Shown here: piece by piece, positions 7,457 through 14,936 of the stretch
How the letters are laid out: each line of letters starts with the position of its first letter
Position numbering within the stretch: the first letter of the stretch is position 1
IMG/VR virus record: IMGVR_UViG_3300038424_000095
Span: 1 to 60,648 of that record
Length of the DNA stretch: 60,648 nt
Strand: one strand, 5' to 3'
From: a virus
Made by a program: the position numbers and the translations under genes
The notes under the pieces: generated by a model
Database searches by the model: none
The model's input: the letters and a program-made list of their open reading frames with translations, nothing else
What the model was told of the DNA's origin: nothing

Positions 7457-7830
7457 TCCCCACCCCCTTCCTCATCGCCCTCCTCGGCATACTCTTAGGG
7501 GCAGGATACCACTCCTGGCATGACCCGGAGATTCACCCTGCCCCCAAGATTGAAAGTAGAGCGCAGCAGTCGGAAAGGACCGCGCCCTTGGTAGCCGTTC
7601 GAGTCCGACCTACCTATCCCGCCGACGCTGTAGCGGGTTCCTCATTTCCTGCCCCTAGGATTGTTGTTACGCAGCCGGGGGAGCAGCCGCCGCTACCGCC
7701 GCTTCCATCGCCGCCGCCGAGTCCTTCAACGTCTGCGCCTTCGTTGCAAGATCCGCCGCAGCCGCCGCTACCTTGTCCGCATTCCCCGGTTCTGCCGCTA
7801 CTTCAGTCAGAAGGGTCTGCATCTCTGTGA
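7453..7830 (+). CDS. Membrane-anchored proline-rich protein (doubtful 3' half)
   Basis: A GTG start overlaps the upstream TGA. Residues 5-17 (PFLIALLGILLGA) look like a membrane anchor or uncleaved signal. From about residue 72 the frame runs antisense to the convergent gene ending at 7667 and becomes a Pro/Ser-rich string that mirrors that gene's Ala-rich codons. The N-terminal part is plausible; the rest may be only an open shadow. Confidence 0.35.
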   Translation: MIPTPFLIALLGILLGAGYHSWHDPEIHPAPKIESRAQQSERTAPLVAVRVRPTYPADAVAGSSFPAPRIVVTQPGEQPPLPPLPSPPPSPSTSAPSLQDPPQPPLPCPHSPVLPLLQSEGSASL

Positions 7831-8059
7831 TGATGTCCTGCTGTGCCTTGGCAATCGCTGTGACGCCATCTCCGATCGCTGTGTTGCTGTCATTCAATGC
7901 TGCTACTGCTTCTTCCATCGTTGCCATGTGAATATCTCCTTTGTTTTTGATTGCCTGGACTATGCCCAGGATTATGTTTAGAGCCTTAATAATGGCTACC
8001 TGATTCACAAGGATCGCGCTGAGTCGGTTGTATATGCCCCGGAACATTTCAGCGAACAT
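7667..8059 (-). CDS. Coiled-coil small virion-type protein with internal start
   Basis: A 130-residue frame with two credible starts. The ATG at 8059 follows AGGTGATCC and adds a hydrophobic helix (ALNIILGIVQAI). The ATG at 7927 follows AAAGGAGATATTCAC, the stronger site, and gives an 86-residue protein of Asn/Thr/Ala-rich helices ending in an Ala/Pro tail. The TAIGDGVTAIAKAQQDI pattern resembles small phage structural proteins with heptad repeats. Either two products or one from the internal start is likely. It is the last gene of the leftward arm and meets the rightward arm tail to tail. Confidence 0.6.
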   Translation of the reverse strand: MFAEMFRGIYNRLSAILVNQVAIIKALNIILGIVQAIKNKGDIHMATMEEAVAALNDSNTAIGDGVTAIAKAQQDIITEMQTLLTEVAAEPGNADKVAAAAADLATKAQTLKDSAAAMEAAVAAAAPPAA

Positions 8060-8062
8060 GGA

Positions 8063-8275
8063 TCACCTGCCCATGTGTATCGGCGCGGTGAGTATGCTTC
8101 CCACACCAAGCATGGAGAAAAGAAAGTAAAATAGGATGATGAGCACGATCACTGCCGCGGCGACTATCACCCATGTCTTGTACGGTGCAGGGACGTGATG
8201 GTTTGCCACCCACACTATCAACGCAAGGATGCAGAACAGGACTAACAGAAATATGAACAGACTTAGAATAGACAT
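8063..8275 (-). CDS. Two-helix membrane protein, holin candidate
   Basis: A 70-residue protein with two transmembrane segments (residues 3-24 and 36-58) separated by a short NHHVPAPYKTW loop. It resembles the Thivi_2564-type small membrane proteins found in phages. Size, two-helix topology and location near the endolysin make it a holin candidate (class II). The gene at 8837 competes for that role. Confidence 0.6.
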   Translation of the reverse strand: MSILSLFIFLLVLFCILALIVWVANHHVPAPYKTWVIVAAAVIVLIILFYFLFSMLGVGSILTAPIHMGR

Positions 8276-8288
8276 GCTTACCTCCTTG

Positions 8289-8750
8289 TCAGAATGTCCA
8301 TTTTACGAGTCCCATGCCCCCGTATGCCAGTTTGCCGCTTGCCGTGTCGAAGGCTGCGCATGGGCCGATAGCAAGGCTCAAATTAGGGATTAGGATAGTC
8401 ACCTTGCCACCAATCAGTTTGATGATGTCAACATATGCTGCAGCGGCAAATATCGCCGCAGAAGGAGCACCAGCCGTATTGGTGACTCTCTCAAGCACGG
8501 ACCCATGCAGCGTCAGGGATAGGTTGCTCGCGCCGCCGAGAGTCTTGACATAGGAGGCAATGTCTATGCCCGCCCCGATCGCCAGGAAGCCGCCGGACTC
8601 GCCCTTTTCGAAAAGCAGGGCATTGTCAAGACCCGCCGCAAACGGACCGATCTGCGCCCCCTCCACGGGCTGCGTCTGGGCATGTGCCGTCACTCCCACA
8701 GTCAACATCATCATGAAAACCGCCAGTACCAAAAACATTGTCTTCATCAT
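8289..8750 (-). CDS. Exported protein with signal peptide
   Basis: The start is the ATG-ATG pair after GAGAGGAGGACG; an extension to 8840 lacks a ribosome site. The 153-residue product has a Sec signal peptide with cleavage after AHA (residue 24). The mature part is Gly/Ala-rich with alternating hydrophobic strands and ends in WTF, a terminal Phe as in outer-membrane β-barrels. It may sit in or near the outer membrane of the infected cell or lysogen. No family recognised; superinfection exclusion or envelope alteration is speculation. Confidence 0.6.
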   Translation of the reverse strand: MMKTMFLVLAVFMMMLTVGVTAHAQTQPVEGAQIGPFAAGLDNALLFEKGESGGFLAIGAGIDIASYVKTLGGASNLSLTLHGSVLERVTNTAGAPSAAIFAAAAYVDIIKLIGGKVTILIPNLSLAIGPCAAFDTASGKLAYGGMGLVKWTF

Positions 8751-8836
8751 CGTCCTCCTCTCTTTTATAGCCCCTCGTGATGCAGGGACCGGGGCCAGAA
8801 TGGCGCCCTTTGTATTTGCAATCCGTGCAGCGTGGA

Positions 8837-9433
8837 TCATCCACCCTTTTCATCCTCTTTGCCGTGGGTTAGAAACGGATCGAGAGAAGCGGTATAACTA
8901 CCCTGGTCCCCCTCTCTTGCCCCTGGCCTATGAGCAACGCTGTTTGCCCCAGGCTGTCCTTGTGCATCTCCTGGTAGATTGTCGGAGGTGGCTGTTCCTC
9001 CGCCCGCGCAATTGACTGTGACAGCCGGTCCAGTAGGCTGTTGGGCATTCCCTGATACATTGTTCACCCCCGGAAGGTCAGCCGGGCCGATCCCCGGCGT
9101 GGACATGATGGTAGCGTTGAGAACGTCCTTGAGATGTTCCGTATCCACGTTAGGGTGCTGCATAGCGAGGTTGCCGAGAGCATTGGCCCACTTCTCTCCA
9201 CCCGTTATTTTGTCGCCCCCTTTCTTTATGGCGTCGGCCGCCTTATTCTCTTGGGCAAGCATAGCCACGTTGGCATCCCTTATGAGAATGTCTTCAAGGA
9301 ATTTCAGAAAGCCAAGATGATACCGCTTGCGAACAGTATCAAGAATCTTCGTCAGGATCACGATGGCGATTGTGCCCGCTACTGGGCAAATATAGTGCAA
9401 AAACACATAGGAAAACAGATCACCCCACCCCAC
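8837..9433 (-). CDS. LL-H-type holin-like protein
   Basis: A 198-residue protein starting at a GTG after GGAGGTGTAAC. One N-terminal membrane helix (VAGTIAIVILTKILD) is followed by a helical segment VAMLAQENKAADAIKKGG then GGEKWANALGNLA. This order matches the phage_holin_6 (LL-H) family, where a membrane anchor precedes an EKK/EKW-containing cytoplasmic helix. The C-terminal 80 residues are Gly/Pro/Asn-rich and disordered, longer than in typical members. Holin activity is inferred from this pattern and from the lysis genes nearby. Confidence 0.5.
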   Translation of the reverse strand: MGWGDLFSYVFLHYICPVAGTIAIVILTKILDTVRKRYHLGFLKFLEDILIRDANVAMLAQENKAADAIKKGGDKITGGEKWANALGNLAMQHPNVDTEHLKDVLNATIMSTPGIGPADLPGVNNVSGNAQQPTGPAVTVNCAGGGTATSDNLPGDAQGQPGANSVAHRPGAREGDQGSYTASLDPFLTHGKEDEKGG

Positions 9434-9445
9434 GTTACACCTCCT

Positions 9446-9610
9446 CTATTCGTCCCTTTCCTCTATCTTCCGTTCTACCAAAACACCGTCTTCATAGCGT
9501 TCTGTGATAAGCCTCGTTTTTTTGACAGGAACAGACGACGTTGGGGAGCATGTAATCATCGGGTAGAAGATTTGGGGCCACCAGGGGTTATAGTAATAGT
9601 ATCCAGGCAC
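9446..9610 (-). CDS. 54-residue hypothetical protein
   Basis: A GTG start follows GGAGGTGTAAC, the same initiation sequence as the next gene at 9433. The product begins MPGYYYYNPWWPQIFYPM and ends in a charged ERKIEERDE tail. The aromatic N-terminus suggests membrane or virion association. It fills an otherwise empty 180-base gap in the lysis operon. Confidence 0.55.
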   Translation of the reverse strand: MPGYYYYNPWWPQIFYPMITCSPTSSVPVKKTRLITERYEDGVLVERKIEERDE

Positions 9611-9611
9611 G

Positions 9612-9863
9612 TTACACCTCCGTCTTCTTCATTACGAGATTTCCCCATCCGCTCAGTACGGTCTCGATCCTGGCGGGGATCCATTGTACCGTGGCATAGA
9701 CGACATGACCCCTGACGCCCTTGATAGTAATCATCCCCCCGCATATGCCGTCTGCATCATCTTCCAACCTTTCCCGGGCCTCTTTGATGGCAGACTCGAG
9801 ATAGATATGCGTTCCGGTGGGAATGCGGTTGTCGTGGGCGTCGAAAAGCACATACTCGCTCAT
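9612..9863 (-). CDS. Hypothetical protein in lysis operon
   Basis: An 83-residue protein; the ATG at 9863 has GGAGGAAACC before it and overlaps the lipoprotein stop (ATGA), so it is preferred to 9875. SEYVLFDAHDNRIPTG followed by a helix (LESAIKEARERLEDD) and β strands suggests a small α/β fold. No signal peptide or catalytic motif. Confidence 0.6.
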   Translation of the reverse strand: MSEYVLFDAHDNRIPTGTHIYLESAIKEARERLEDDADGICGGMITIKGVRGHVVYATVQWIPARIETVLSGWGNLVMKKTEV

Positions 9864-10261
9864 GGTTTCCTCCATGGCACGAGGCCGCCTATCAACGACT
9901 GTATCGCTTTGGGGGATGGCGTGATGATGGCGACAGTATTCTCCCCGTCAAGACTTGTCCAGCCCTGAATAGAAATCACATACCCGTCGTTCGTCAAAAA
10001 ATCGAACCAGCCGCCCTTCATGGCGTAACTTGATAGATCGCCCGGCCTTACCGATCTCACATTGGTTATGATCCCTTCATATATGCCCTGAGAAGTAGCC
10101 AGCCATTTAGTCTGGAGATCCCCATGGCACTTGTATATATCACCGTGGAAGACTCCTTCAGGATAATAGACTAATGTGAAATTGATCGGCCTCGTTATTG
10201 AATGAGACGCACAGGCGGAGAGAGTCAAACAGACAAACAACAAAAAAATGAGGGTCTTCAT
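9860..10261 (-). CDS. Lipoprotein, possible outer-membrane spanin
   Basis: A 133-residue protein with a signal peptide ending in the lipobox LSAC (Cys17), so it should be lipidated. It is encoded next to the endolysin and overlaps the following gene by ATGA. Phage lipoproteins in lysis cassettes are often o-spanins; this one is longer than most and has a folded GWFDFLTNDGYVISIQGW region rather than a proline-rich linker, so the role is uncertain. Confidence 0.65.
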   Translation of the reverse strand: MKTLIFLLFVCLTLSACASHSITRPINFTLVYYPEGVFHGDIYKCHGDLQTKWLATSQGIYEGIITNVRSVRPGDLSSYAMKGGWFDFLTNDGYVISIQGWTSLDGENTVAIITPSPKAIQSLIGGLVPWRKP

Positions 10262-10270
10262 GCCGCCTCC

Positions 10271-10630
10271 TTACGTTATCTCAAAGTGCGGATAATCCGG
10301 CGTGTGCCATAGTCCCCCTGGCGTGAGGCCGACCCCTTGTCCTATTTTTGCAGCTTCAAGGTAGTCAGGGATTCCGTCCCAATACACTTTCCCATCTTTT
10401 GTTAGAGCAATATCGAAAGCTTTCCGTTCCTGATGCTTGGAATGTTTTACCCACGTCACTACTTTACCCGGCGCAGTGCGCCCTTGCGCATAGAGCCGGT
10501 CTTGCTCTGCCTGATCCCGATAGGTACACGTCACCACGAAGGATAGTTTTGCTTCACTCATGGCTTTAGCGAATTTCCAATAGAGGGCTTGAATCTCTGG
10601 AAGAAGGTCTTCTATTTTTCTACTTGTCAT
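10271..10630 (-). CDS. Endolysin, L-alanyl-D-glutamate peptidase (M15)
   Basis: A 119-residue zinc peptidase with the M15 pattern CTYRDQAEQDRLYAQGR, then S64-x-H66...A71-x-D73 and PHFE with H115 near the end. H66, D73 and H115 are the zinc ligands. The size matches T5-type endolysins that cut the L-Ala-D-Glu bond in the peptidoglycan stem peptide. There is no signal peptide, so release depends on a holin such as the product of 8063 or 8837. Its start overlaps the end of the cysteine-rich gene at 10620. Confidence 0.88.
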   Translation of the reverse strand: MTSRKIEDLLPEIQALYWKFAKAMSEAKLSFVVTCTYRDQAEQDRLYAQGRTAPGKVVTWVKHSKHQERKAFDIALTKDGKVYWDGIPDYLEAAKIGQGVGLTPGGLWHTPDYPHFEIT

Positions 10631-10796
10631 TATTATCCCTTCCCTTCTCAGTTGTATTATTTAGGCAGTGCCCATCCTTAGCATCAAGCATCGGTGCCCC
10701 CTTCCTCCCGCAGTATCCTGCGGCGTAGTAGGCACAGTCCCGGCCCCCGCCATTGATGCAGATGTAGGGTTCTTTATCTTCAGGTTGTTTTTTCAC
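10620..10796 (-). CDS. Small cysteine-rich protein
   Basis: A GTG start after CGGAGAAGT gives 58 residues; an upstream start at 10826 would overlap the previous gene more. Five cysteines (ICINGG..DCAYY..GYCGRK...HCLN) could hold a metal or disulfides. It overlaps the previous gene by 17 bases and the endolysin by 11. Function unknown. Confidence 0.55.
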   Translation of the reverse strand: MKKQPEDKEPYICINGGGRDCAYYAAGYCGRKGAPMLDAKDGHCLNNTTEKGRDNNDK

Positions 10797-10953
10797 ACTT
10801 CTCCGGGATGCGATTGGCAGCCACAAGAGCGCCGATCTGCATTTGCTCGGGCCATTTCTCCCACATTAGCGCGAAGGCATCGAGTCTTTCCTGGTCATCC
10901 AATGCCTTGAACAGAATCCACCATGTCTTTTCGTATATGCGCCAAGGACTCAT
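10780..10953 (-). CDS. 57-residue hypothetical protein
   Basis: The ATG overlaps the stop of the upstream gene (ATGA at 10950-10953). The product begins MSPWRIYEKTWWILFKALDD and continues as an amphipathic helical protein. The clean coupling at both ends supports translation. No family recognised. Confidence 0.55.
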   Translation of the reverse strand: MSPWRIYEKTWWILFKALDDQERLDAFALMWEKWPEQMQIGALVAANRIPEKCEKTT

Positions 10954-11393
10954 CTTATCGCTCTCAGCAGAAAACCCACGAATCCCATTACCATGCCAAA
11001 TACGGCAAGCACGGTGGCGATAGTGACCGACCGCTGTGATGCCTTCCCCGCCAATTCTGCCCTACTTAGTTCTAATGTTCTGATCTTATCTTCAATCCTC
11101 GCAACCGACTGGTCAAAGTCGCTTCTCATGCAAAAGGCCGTCATTCGATCCTTGATGGAAGAATACTCAGTACGGTCGATGAATCGAGATGTCTGGTCCT
11201 TCAGGGCCTCGCGAAATTCATTCATGGATGCAAGCCTCACACTCATCTTCTCGTCGGCTTTTTCGAGGGCAAGGGTGTTCAGTTTAAAATGCTGATCCAG
11301 TCTCTTCTCCAAGTCAGAAATCTTGTTGAGCAAAAATTCCTTGAGAGATACGCCGTCTTGGTAGTCGAAGGAGATGTGGTCTTTGTCGTTCAT
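10950..11393 (-). CDS. Coiled-coil protein with C-terminal membrane anchor
   Basis: A 147-residue protein. Residues 15-115 are heptad-rich (LKEFLLNKISDLEKRLDQHF, then RLASMNEFREALKDQTSRFI), followed by one C-terminal membrane helix (VLAVFGMVMGFVGFLL). The MNEFR..L.DQ.SRF motif is common in phage membrane coiled-coil proteins near lysis genes. Possible roles are a holin partner or a membrane-fusion factor. It is coupled by ATGA on both sides. Confidence 0.6.
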   Translation of the reverse strand: MNDKDHISFDYQDGVSLKEFLLNKISDLEKRLDQHFKLNTLALEKADEKMSVRLASMNEFREALKDQTSRFIDRTEYSSIKDRMTAFCMRSDFDQSVARIEDKIRTLELSRAELAGKASQRSVTIATVLAVFGMVMGFVGFLLRAIR

Positions 11394-11776
11394 CGTTTAG
11401 TCCTACTGGGATGCAGTCCAAGGTTGATTAATATTTGAGTGACGTTATACGAAAGCACCCCTACGGCCTCATTGTTCCCCTTGGCTATTTCCATAATCAT
11501 GTCCAGTTTCTCTTTGACGGCATTCACCTCGGATGCTGAAAGCTCCCGAACCCTTGTCGCATCGTGCTTCGCTTCTTCATGATAGGATTCGATAACCTTC
11601 TCCCACTTCTCTTTGCATTGATGACATTCGCCCACTGGAACGGTGCCGTTTTCCAGACGGCAAACTCTCTTGTCCAAGTCTGAGACGTGTTGCCTGACCG
11701 CATAGAACACGCCGACACCGATTATGAATGCCATAATTATCGAGCTTGGAAGGTGAGTCAAGATGTCTGAAAACAC
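11390..11776 (-). CDS. Membrane-anchored coiled-coil protein, i-spanin-like topology
   Basis: A 128-residue protein with an N-terminal membrane helix (IIMAFIIGVGVFYAV), a VSDLDKRVCRLE coiled coil, CHQC and a long helical tail. N-in topology with a periplasmic coiled coil is what inner-membrane spanins show; the lipoprotein at 9860 would be the outer partner. This pairing is inference from topology only. It is the most distal gene before an HNH insertion on the opposite strand. Confidence 0.6.
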   Translation of the reverse strand: MFSDILTHLPSSIIMAFIIGVGVFYAVRQHVSDLDKRVCRLENGTVPVGECHQCKEKWEKVIESYHEEAKHDATRVRELSASEVNAVKEKLDMIMEIAKGNNEAVGVLSYNVTQILINLGLHPSRTKR

Positions 11777-11805
11777 TGTTAATCCTCCATGCGGCTGTGA
11801 TAATG

Positions 11806-11814
11806 TGGTATAAT
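11806..11814 (+). promoter_or_regulatory. Extended -10 promoter for HNH gene
   Basis: TGG-TATAAT matches an extended -10 element on the plus strand, 70 bases before the HNH start at 11884. No good -35 hexamer lies 17 bases upstream (TCCATG), which extended -10 promoters can do without. It would let the endonuclease be expressed against the direction of the surrounding minus-strand operon. Confidence 0.5.
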
Positions 11815-11883
11815 AAAGAACGGGCCACCACGGAGCGCGAACTCCGAAGCAGCCCTGAACACCGACCCTACATGGAGGATCGA

Positions 11884-12360
11884 ATGTCTAACCAATACGT
11901 TATCACACCCAAACAACCAATCAAAGAAAGATTTGAAAATCTTATTTCCATGGAACCAACTACAGGATGTTGGTTGTGGATGGGGAGATGGGGCAAAACT
12001 GGGCTGTATGGACAATTCAAAATAGGGAGAAAAAACTGCAAAGCCCACCGAGTCGCATACGAGTTGTACGTTGAACCCATTGCTGAAGGGAAGTGTGTTC
12101 TTCACCATTGCGATACGCCGCCATGCTGCAACCCTAAGCATTTGTTCCTTGGCACTTCGAAAGACAACGTACATGACTGTATTAAAAAAGGAAGAAAACC
12201 AATAGGAGTAAATGCCTCTGGTGTAAAAATCACCGAGGAACAAGTAAGAGCGATACGGAAGGATACCGATTCTGAACACGTCATGGGATTGAAATACGGA
12301 ATTGCTGGATCTCATGCTGGAAGAATAAGAAGAGCGCAAGTGTGGAAGCATATTCAATAG
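11884..12360 (+). CDS. Free-standing HNH homing endonuclease
   Basis: A 158-residue protein on the plus strand between minus-strand genes; ATG follows GGAGGATCGA. GCWLWMGRWGKTGLYGQF then CVLHHCDTPPCCNPKHLFLG and NVHDCIKKGR is the HNH_3-type endonuclease pattern (His-His, Asn, His and cysteine pairs). The C-terminus (ITEEQVRAIRKD) resembles the DNA-binding helices that follow this domain in homing enzymes. It ends 7 bases inside the convergent β-helix gene. It is probably a mobile gene that inserted without breaking a neighbour. Confidence 0.85.
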   Translation: MSNQYVITPKQPIKERFENLISMEPTTGCWLWMGRWGKTGLYGQFKIGRKNCKAHRVAYELYVEPIAEGKCVLHHCDTPPCCNPKHLFLGTSKDNVHDCIKKGRKPIGVNASGVKITEEQVRAIRKDTDSEHVMGLKYGIAGSHAGRIRRAQVWKHIQ

Positions 12361-14936
12361 CCGCTCCCGTTTTGTATGTAGCCACTGCCGTATGTGTAGC
12401 CGTAGAAACCACCGAAGCCTACGCCGGAATTTAGAAATTCCCACGCGCCCATCGATGGCAAAGTACCTCCGGCATGAGTGGAATACCCTCCGTAGTCGGT
12501 CAATAAGCCCACTGAAGTGCCCTTCCATATCGCGGGGCTTCCTGGGCATAGCTTGAAATCTGCCGCCACGCTGTAACTCCCCGAGGGGTTGGTGAAGAGG
12601 GGATTGGCAGAAATGTTCCCATTCGATCCTGTCGGGTTTGTTCCCCCTGAGTAGTTCGCCGTGGTGTTTCCATACACATCGTTATTGTTGAAGGTGTAGT
12701 TCCAATTCGTCGCGTCCCTGACGCCATAGGCCGCGTTGTTGTAGACGATGTTGTTCTTGAACAAAATTCCGGTCTGCCCTGATCCGGTGTAGCCTCGGTT
12801 ATTTCCGTAAAGGTCGTTGTTGTAAATTGCCGCGCCGTTTCCACCCACGTTAAGCGAGATTCCAGATTCTCCCGCTACCGTATGGCCCGTTATGATGTTG
12901 TCGTAAATCTGTAAACCAGTGGCCCCAGCATTCTGAGTCTCGATGCCGTTGGCGGTGTTCCCGTGGATGTAATTCTGATAGATCGAGACGTTCGCCCCGC
13001 TGACCTGGATACCGTCGAGAGGACAAAGAGATATGTTGTTTTTGAAGATTGAAACAGTCGAGGCTCCTGGGACAATGGAAATACCGTGGCCTACTGGCCC
13101 AGACGCAGTGAGAGTGTTCCCAGAAACTGTGAGGCCGGTTCCTCCGAAATAAATTAAGTCCCCATTCCCGCCATTGGCGATCGAGTTATTTGTTATGCTC
13201 AGGGAAGTCGCAGCAGGAAAGTAAAGTGTGTCCGTTGCCACCCCGCATCCCGTGATCGTATTTCCAGTTATTGACCAGTTATTAACCGCATAGGTGGCTG
13301 TGCTGATAGCTGGCTGGACCGTATTCGATATGCTGTTGTTGCTGATCGTGACGTTAGCCACGGTGTCATTTGCTCTCACCGCATCGGTCATCACCCCATC
13401 AAAGGTGTTTCCGCTGATCGTGAGGCCAGAAGTAGCGGAGTCATAGGTGTAAACCCCGCTCCCGAGGTTCGTACCGTCAGAGCAATCATGGATATGATTG
13501 TTCTGGATAGTGTTATTGGTTGCGCCGCCATGCACGACGATGCAGCCGAAGCCGTCTTCTTTCGTCGAGTAGACATTATTTGAAATGTCCGAATTTTCGA
13601 TCAAGGCTCCCGCCGCCGTGTTGTAGATCGAGATTGGCGTAGTGACGAGGGAATTGTACGCGGTAACATTGTTAATCACACATCCCGATGTAGCGCCGGT
13701 GTAGCAACTTACGCAATGGCGGCGATGGTTTCCCGTCGAGAGGTTTTCGACTACCGTGTCTATTCCGGTGACGTTGATCCCGCCCATTGTCGCATCTGAG
13801 CCGCCCGTCCGAGTCGTGTCTATGCCGTTTATGACGAGATGGTCTTTATTGTTCGTGTCGATGCCCTGATCGACGTGGTAATGCTCATAGGTTTTGCTGT
13901 TCGTGGCTACGTTTGTTCCGTCCCAGGCATGGAGGTAAGTATTCGCTCCGTCCCAGTACCAACTCCCAGCGTTTGACTCTACCGCATTGATGGATGTCTG
14001 CTGGTTCATCCCGACGGTGTTTTCCCACACCCATCCTGGGGTAGAGGCCGCTGCGGCAGTGTAGGTGTAGGAGTAAGAGGCGCCTATGGCAATTATCTTG
14101 GAGACGCCGCCATTCGTGCCTAATGCCCCGTATCCGGTTGGCTGGGTCGTGGCCTGAGAGTCGTCACTGGCAACGCTCTTGTACCACATATTCACGCCGA
14201 TAGGAGCGCCGAAATTAGGATACGCGGAACTATAGGTCGTCGCCACGACCTGCGCGACGGCGTGGTCGAGAGCATAAGTGATCGTATCCGACTGCTTGCA
14301 GGTGTTCTTGGTAATCGTTGTCCCGCTGGCTCCCGAGTCCCATGTAACCCTAGTCATTGCCGAGGCGTTACTGTTTGTTCCCGTAGCCGGGCCGATGCCT
14401 ACGCCTACAAGGACGGCGTCATTACCTGCTGACGCACACAGTTCGACCTTGATTTGAGCGGCGCTTACGCTAAGGTGGGTGGTGTCGATCACAGTCCGAT
14501 AGCCGTAATAACTTCCTCCTCCAGCGTTGCTCACAGCGTAGGAATAGGTATTGACGTTGCCGGGATTGTAAAGCGTGTATCCGGAGGTTGAGAAGACTGA
14601 CGAGCCTATAATAAGAGGGTTTGCTCCAGTTGTTCCATATGCCCCAAAGGTTATCGGATGCCCCGTTGTGCCAGAAGAGGGAACGGTGAGTTGCTCTCTC
14701 CATGTATCGCCCCTGTTGAACAGGATTTGATCATCACCAGAGAAAGACGCGCCATTGACCTTGGCGATGGTCTGCCAAGGCCCCGTGGTCCCCGTCGTGT
14801 GGGCCTGCTGTGTCCCGTCGTAGGAATCATTACCGGCGTTCGCGACGTAGTACGTAGCCGCATTGGCCCATACGAGCCACCCGAGGACGATGGCGGATAG
14901 GAGGAAGCAGATGAGGGAGAAACGCTTTAAGCGCAT
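12354..14936 (-). CDS. Exported right-handed β-helix protein
   Basis: An 860-residue protein starting at the ATG after AAAGAGGTATTACT. Residues 1-26 are a Sec signal peptide (cleavage after ANA). The mature N-terminus ATYYVANAGNDSYDG is a typical opening of pectate-lyase-like parallel β-helix proteins, and many NNTIQNNHI, GLTISGNTF and VSISNNSI turns follow between residues 400 and 800. The C-terminal 25 residues are Gly/Tyr-rich. β-helix folds are common in tailspikes and polysaccharide lyases, but a signal peptide on a tailspike would send it to the periplasm. A secreted glycan-active or adhesive protein is equally possible. Confidence 0.75.
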   Translation of the reverse strand: MRLKRFSLICFLLSAIVLGWLVWANAATYYVANAGNDSYDGTQQAHTTGTTGPWQTIAKVNGASFSGDDQILFNRGDTWREQLTVPSSGTTGHPITFGAYGTTGANPLIIGSSVFSTSGYTLYNPGNVNTYSYAVSNAGGGSYYGYRTVIDTTHLSVSAAQIKVELCASAGNDAVLVGVGIGPATGTNSNASAMTRVTWDSGASGTTITKNTCKQSDTITYALDHAVAQVVATTYSSAYPNFGAPIGVNMWYKSVASDDSQATTQPTGYGALGTNGGVSKIIAIGASYSYTYTAAAASTPGWVWENTVGMNQQTSINAVESNAGSWYWDGANTYLHAWDGTNVATNSKTYEHYHVDQGIDTNNKDHLVINGIDTTRTGGSDATMGGINVTGIDTVVENLSTGNHRRHCVSCYTGATSGCVINNVTAYNSLVTTPISIYNTAAGALIENSDISNNVYSTKEDGFGCIVVHGGATNNTIQNNHIHDCSDGTNLGSGVYTYDSATSGLTISGNTFDGVMTDAVRANDTVANVTISNNSISNTVQPAISTATYAVNNWSITGNTITGCGVATDTLYFPAATSLSITNNSIANGGNGDLIYFGGTGLTVSGNTLTASGPVGHGISIVPGASTVSIFKNNISLCPLDGIQVSGANVSIYQNYIHGNTANGIETQNAGATGLQIYDNIITGHTVAGESGISLNVGGNGAAIYNNDLYGNNRGYTGSGQTGILFKNNIVYNNAAYGVRDATNWNYTFNNNDVYGNTTANYSGGTNPTGSNGNISANPLFTNPSGSYSVAADFKLCPGSPAIWKGTSVGLLTDYGGYSTHAGGTLPSMGAWEFLNSGVGFGGFYGYTYGSGYIQNGSGY

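Noticed and set aside
8626-8853. Frame beginning MKRVDDPRCTDCKYKG with a CxxC pair
   Set aside because: The first 35 residues look protein-like, but it overlaps the exported protein gene at 8289-8750 by over 120 bases and has an irregular acidic tail.
9134-9715. 193-residue plus-strand frame in the lysis region
   Set aside because: No ribosome site, no domain, and it opposes two coupled minus-strand genes with good signals.
11779-12549. 256-residue open frame on the minus strand across the HNH gene
   Set aside because: It runs in register antisense to the HNH gene and has no ribosome site or recognisable domain; unlike the giant gene it has no family support.
12500-12844. Open frames antisense or offset within the β-helix gene
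   Set aside because: Third-position bias and domain content support only the 12354-14936 gene.
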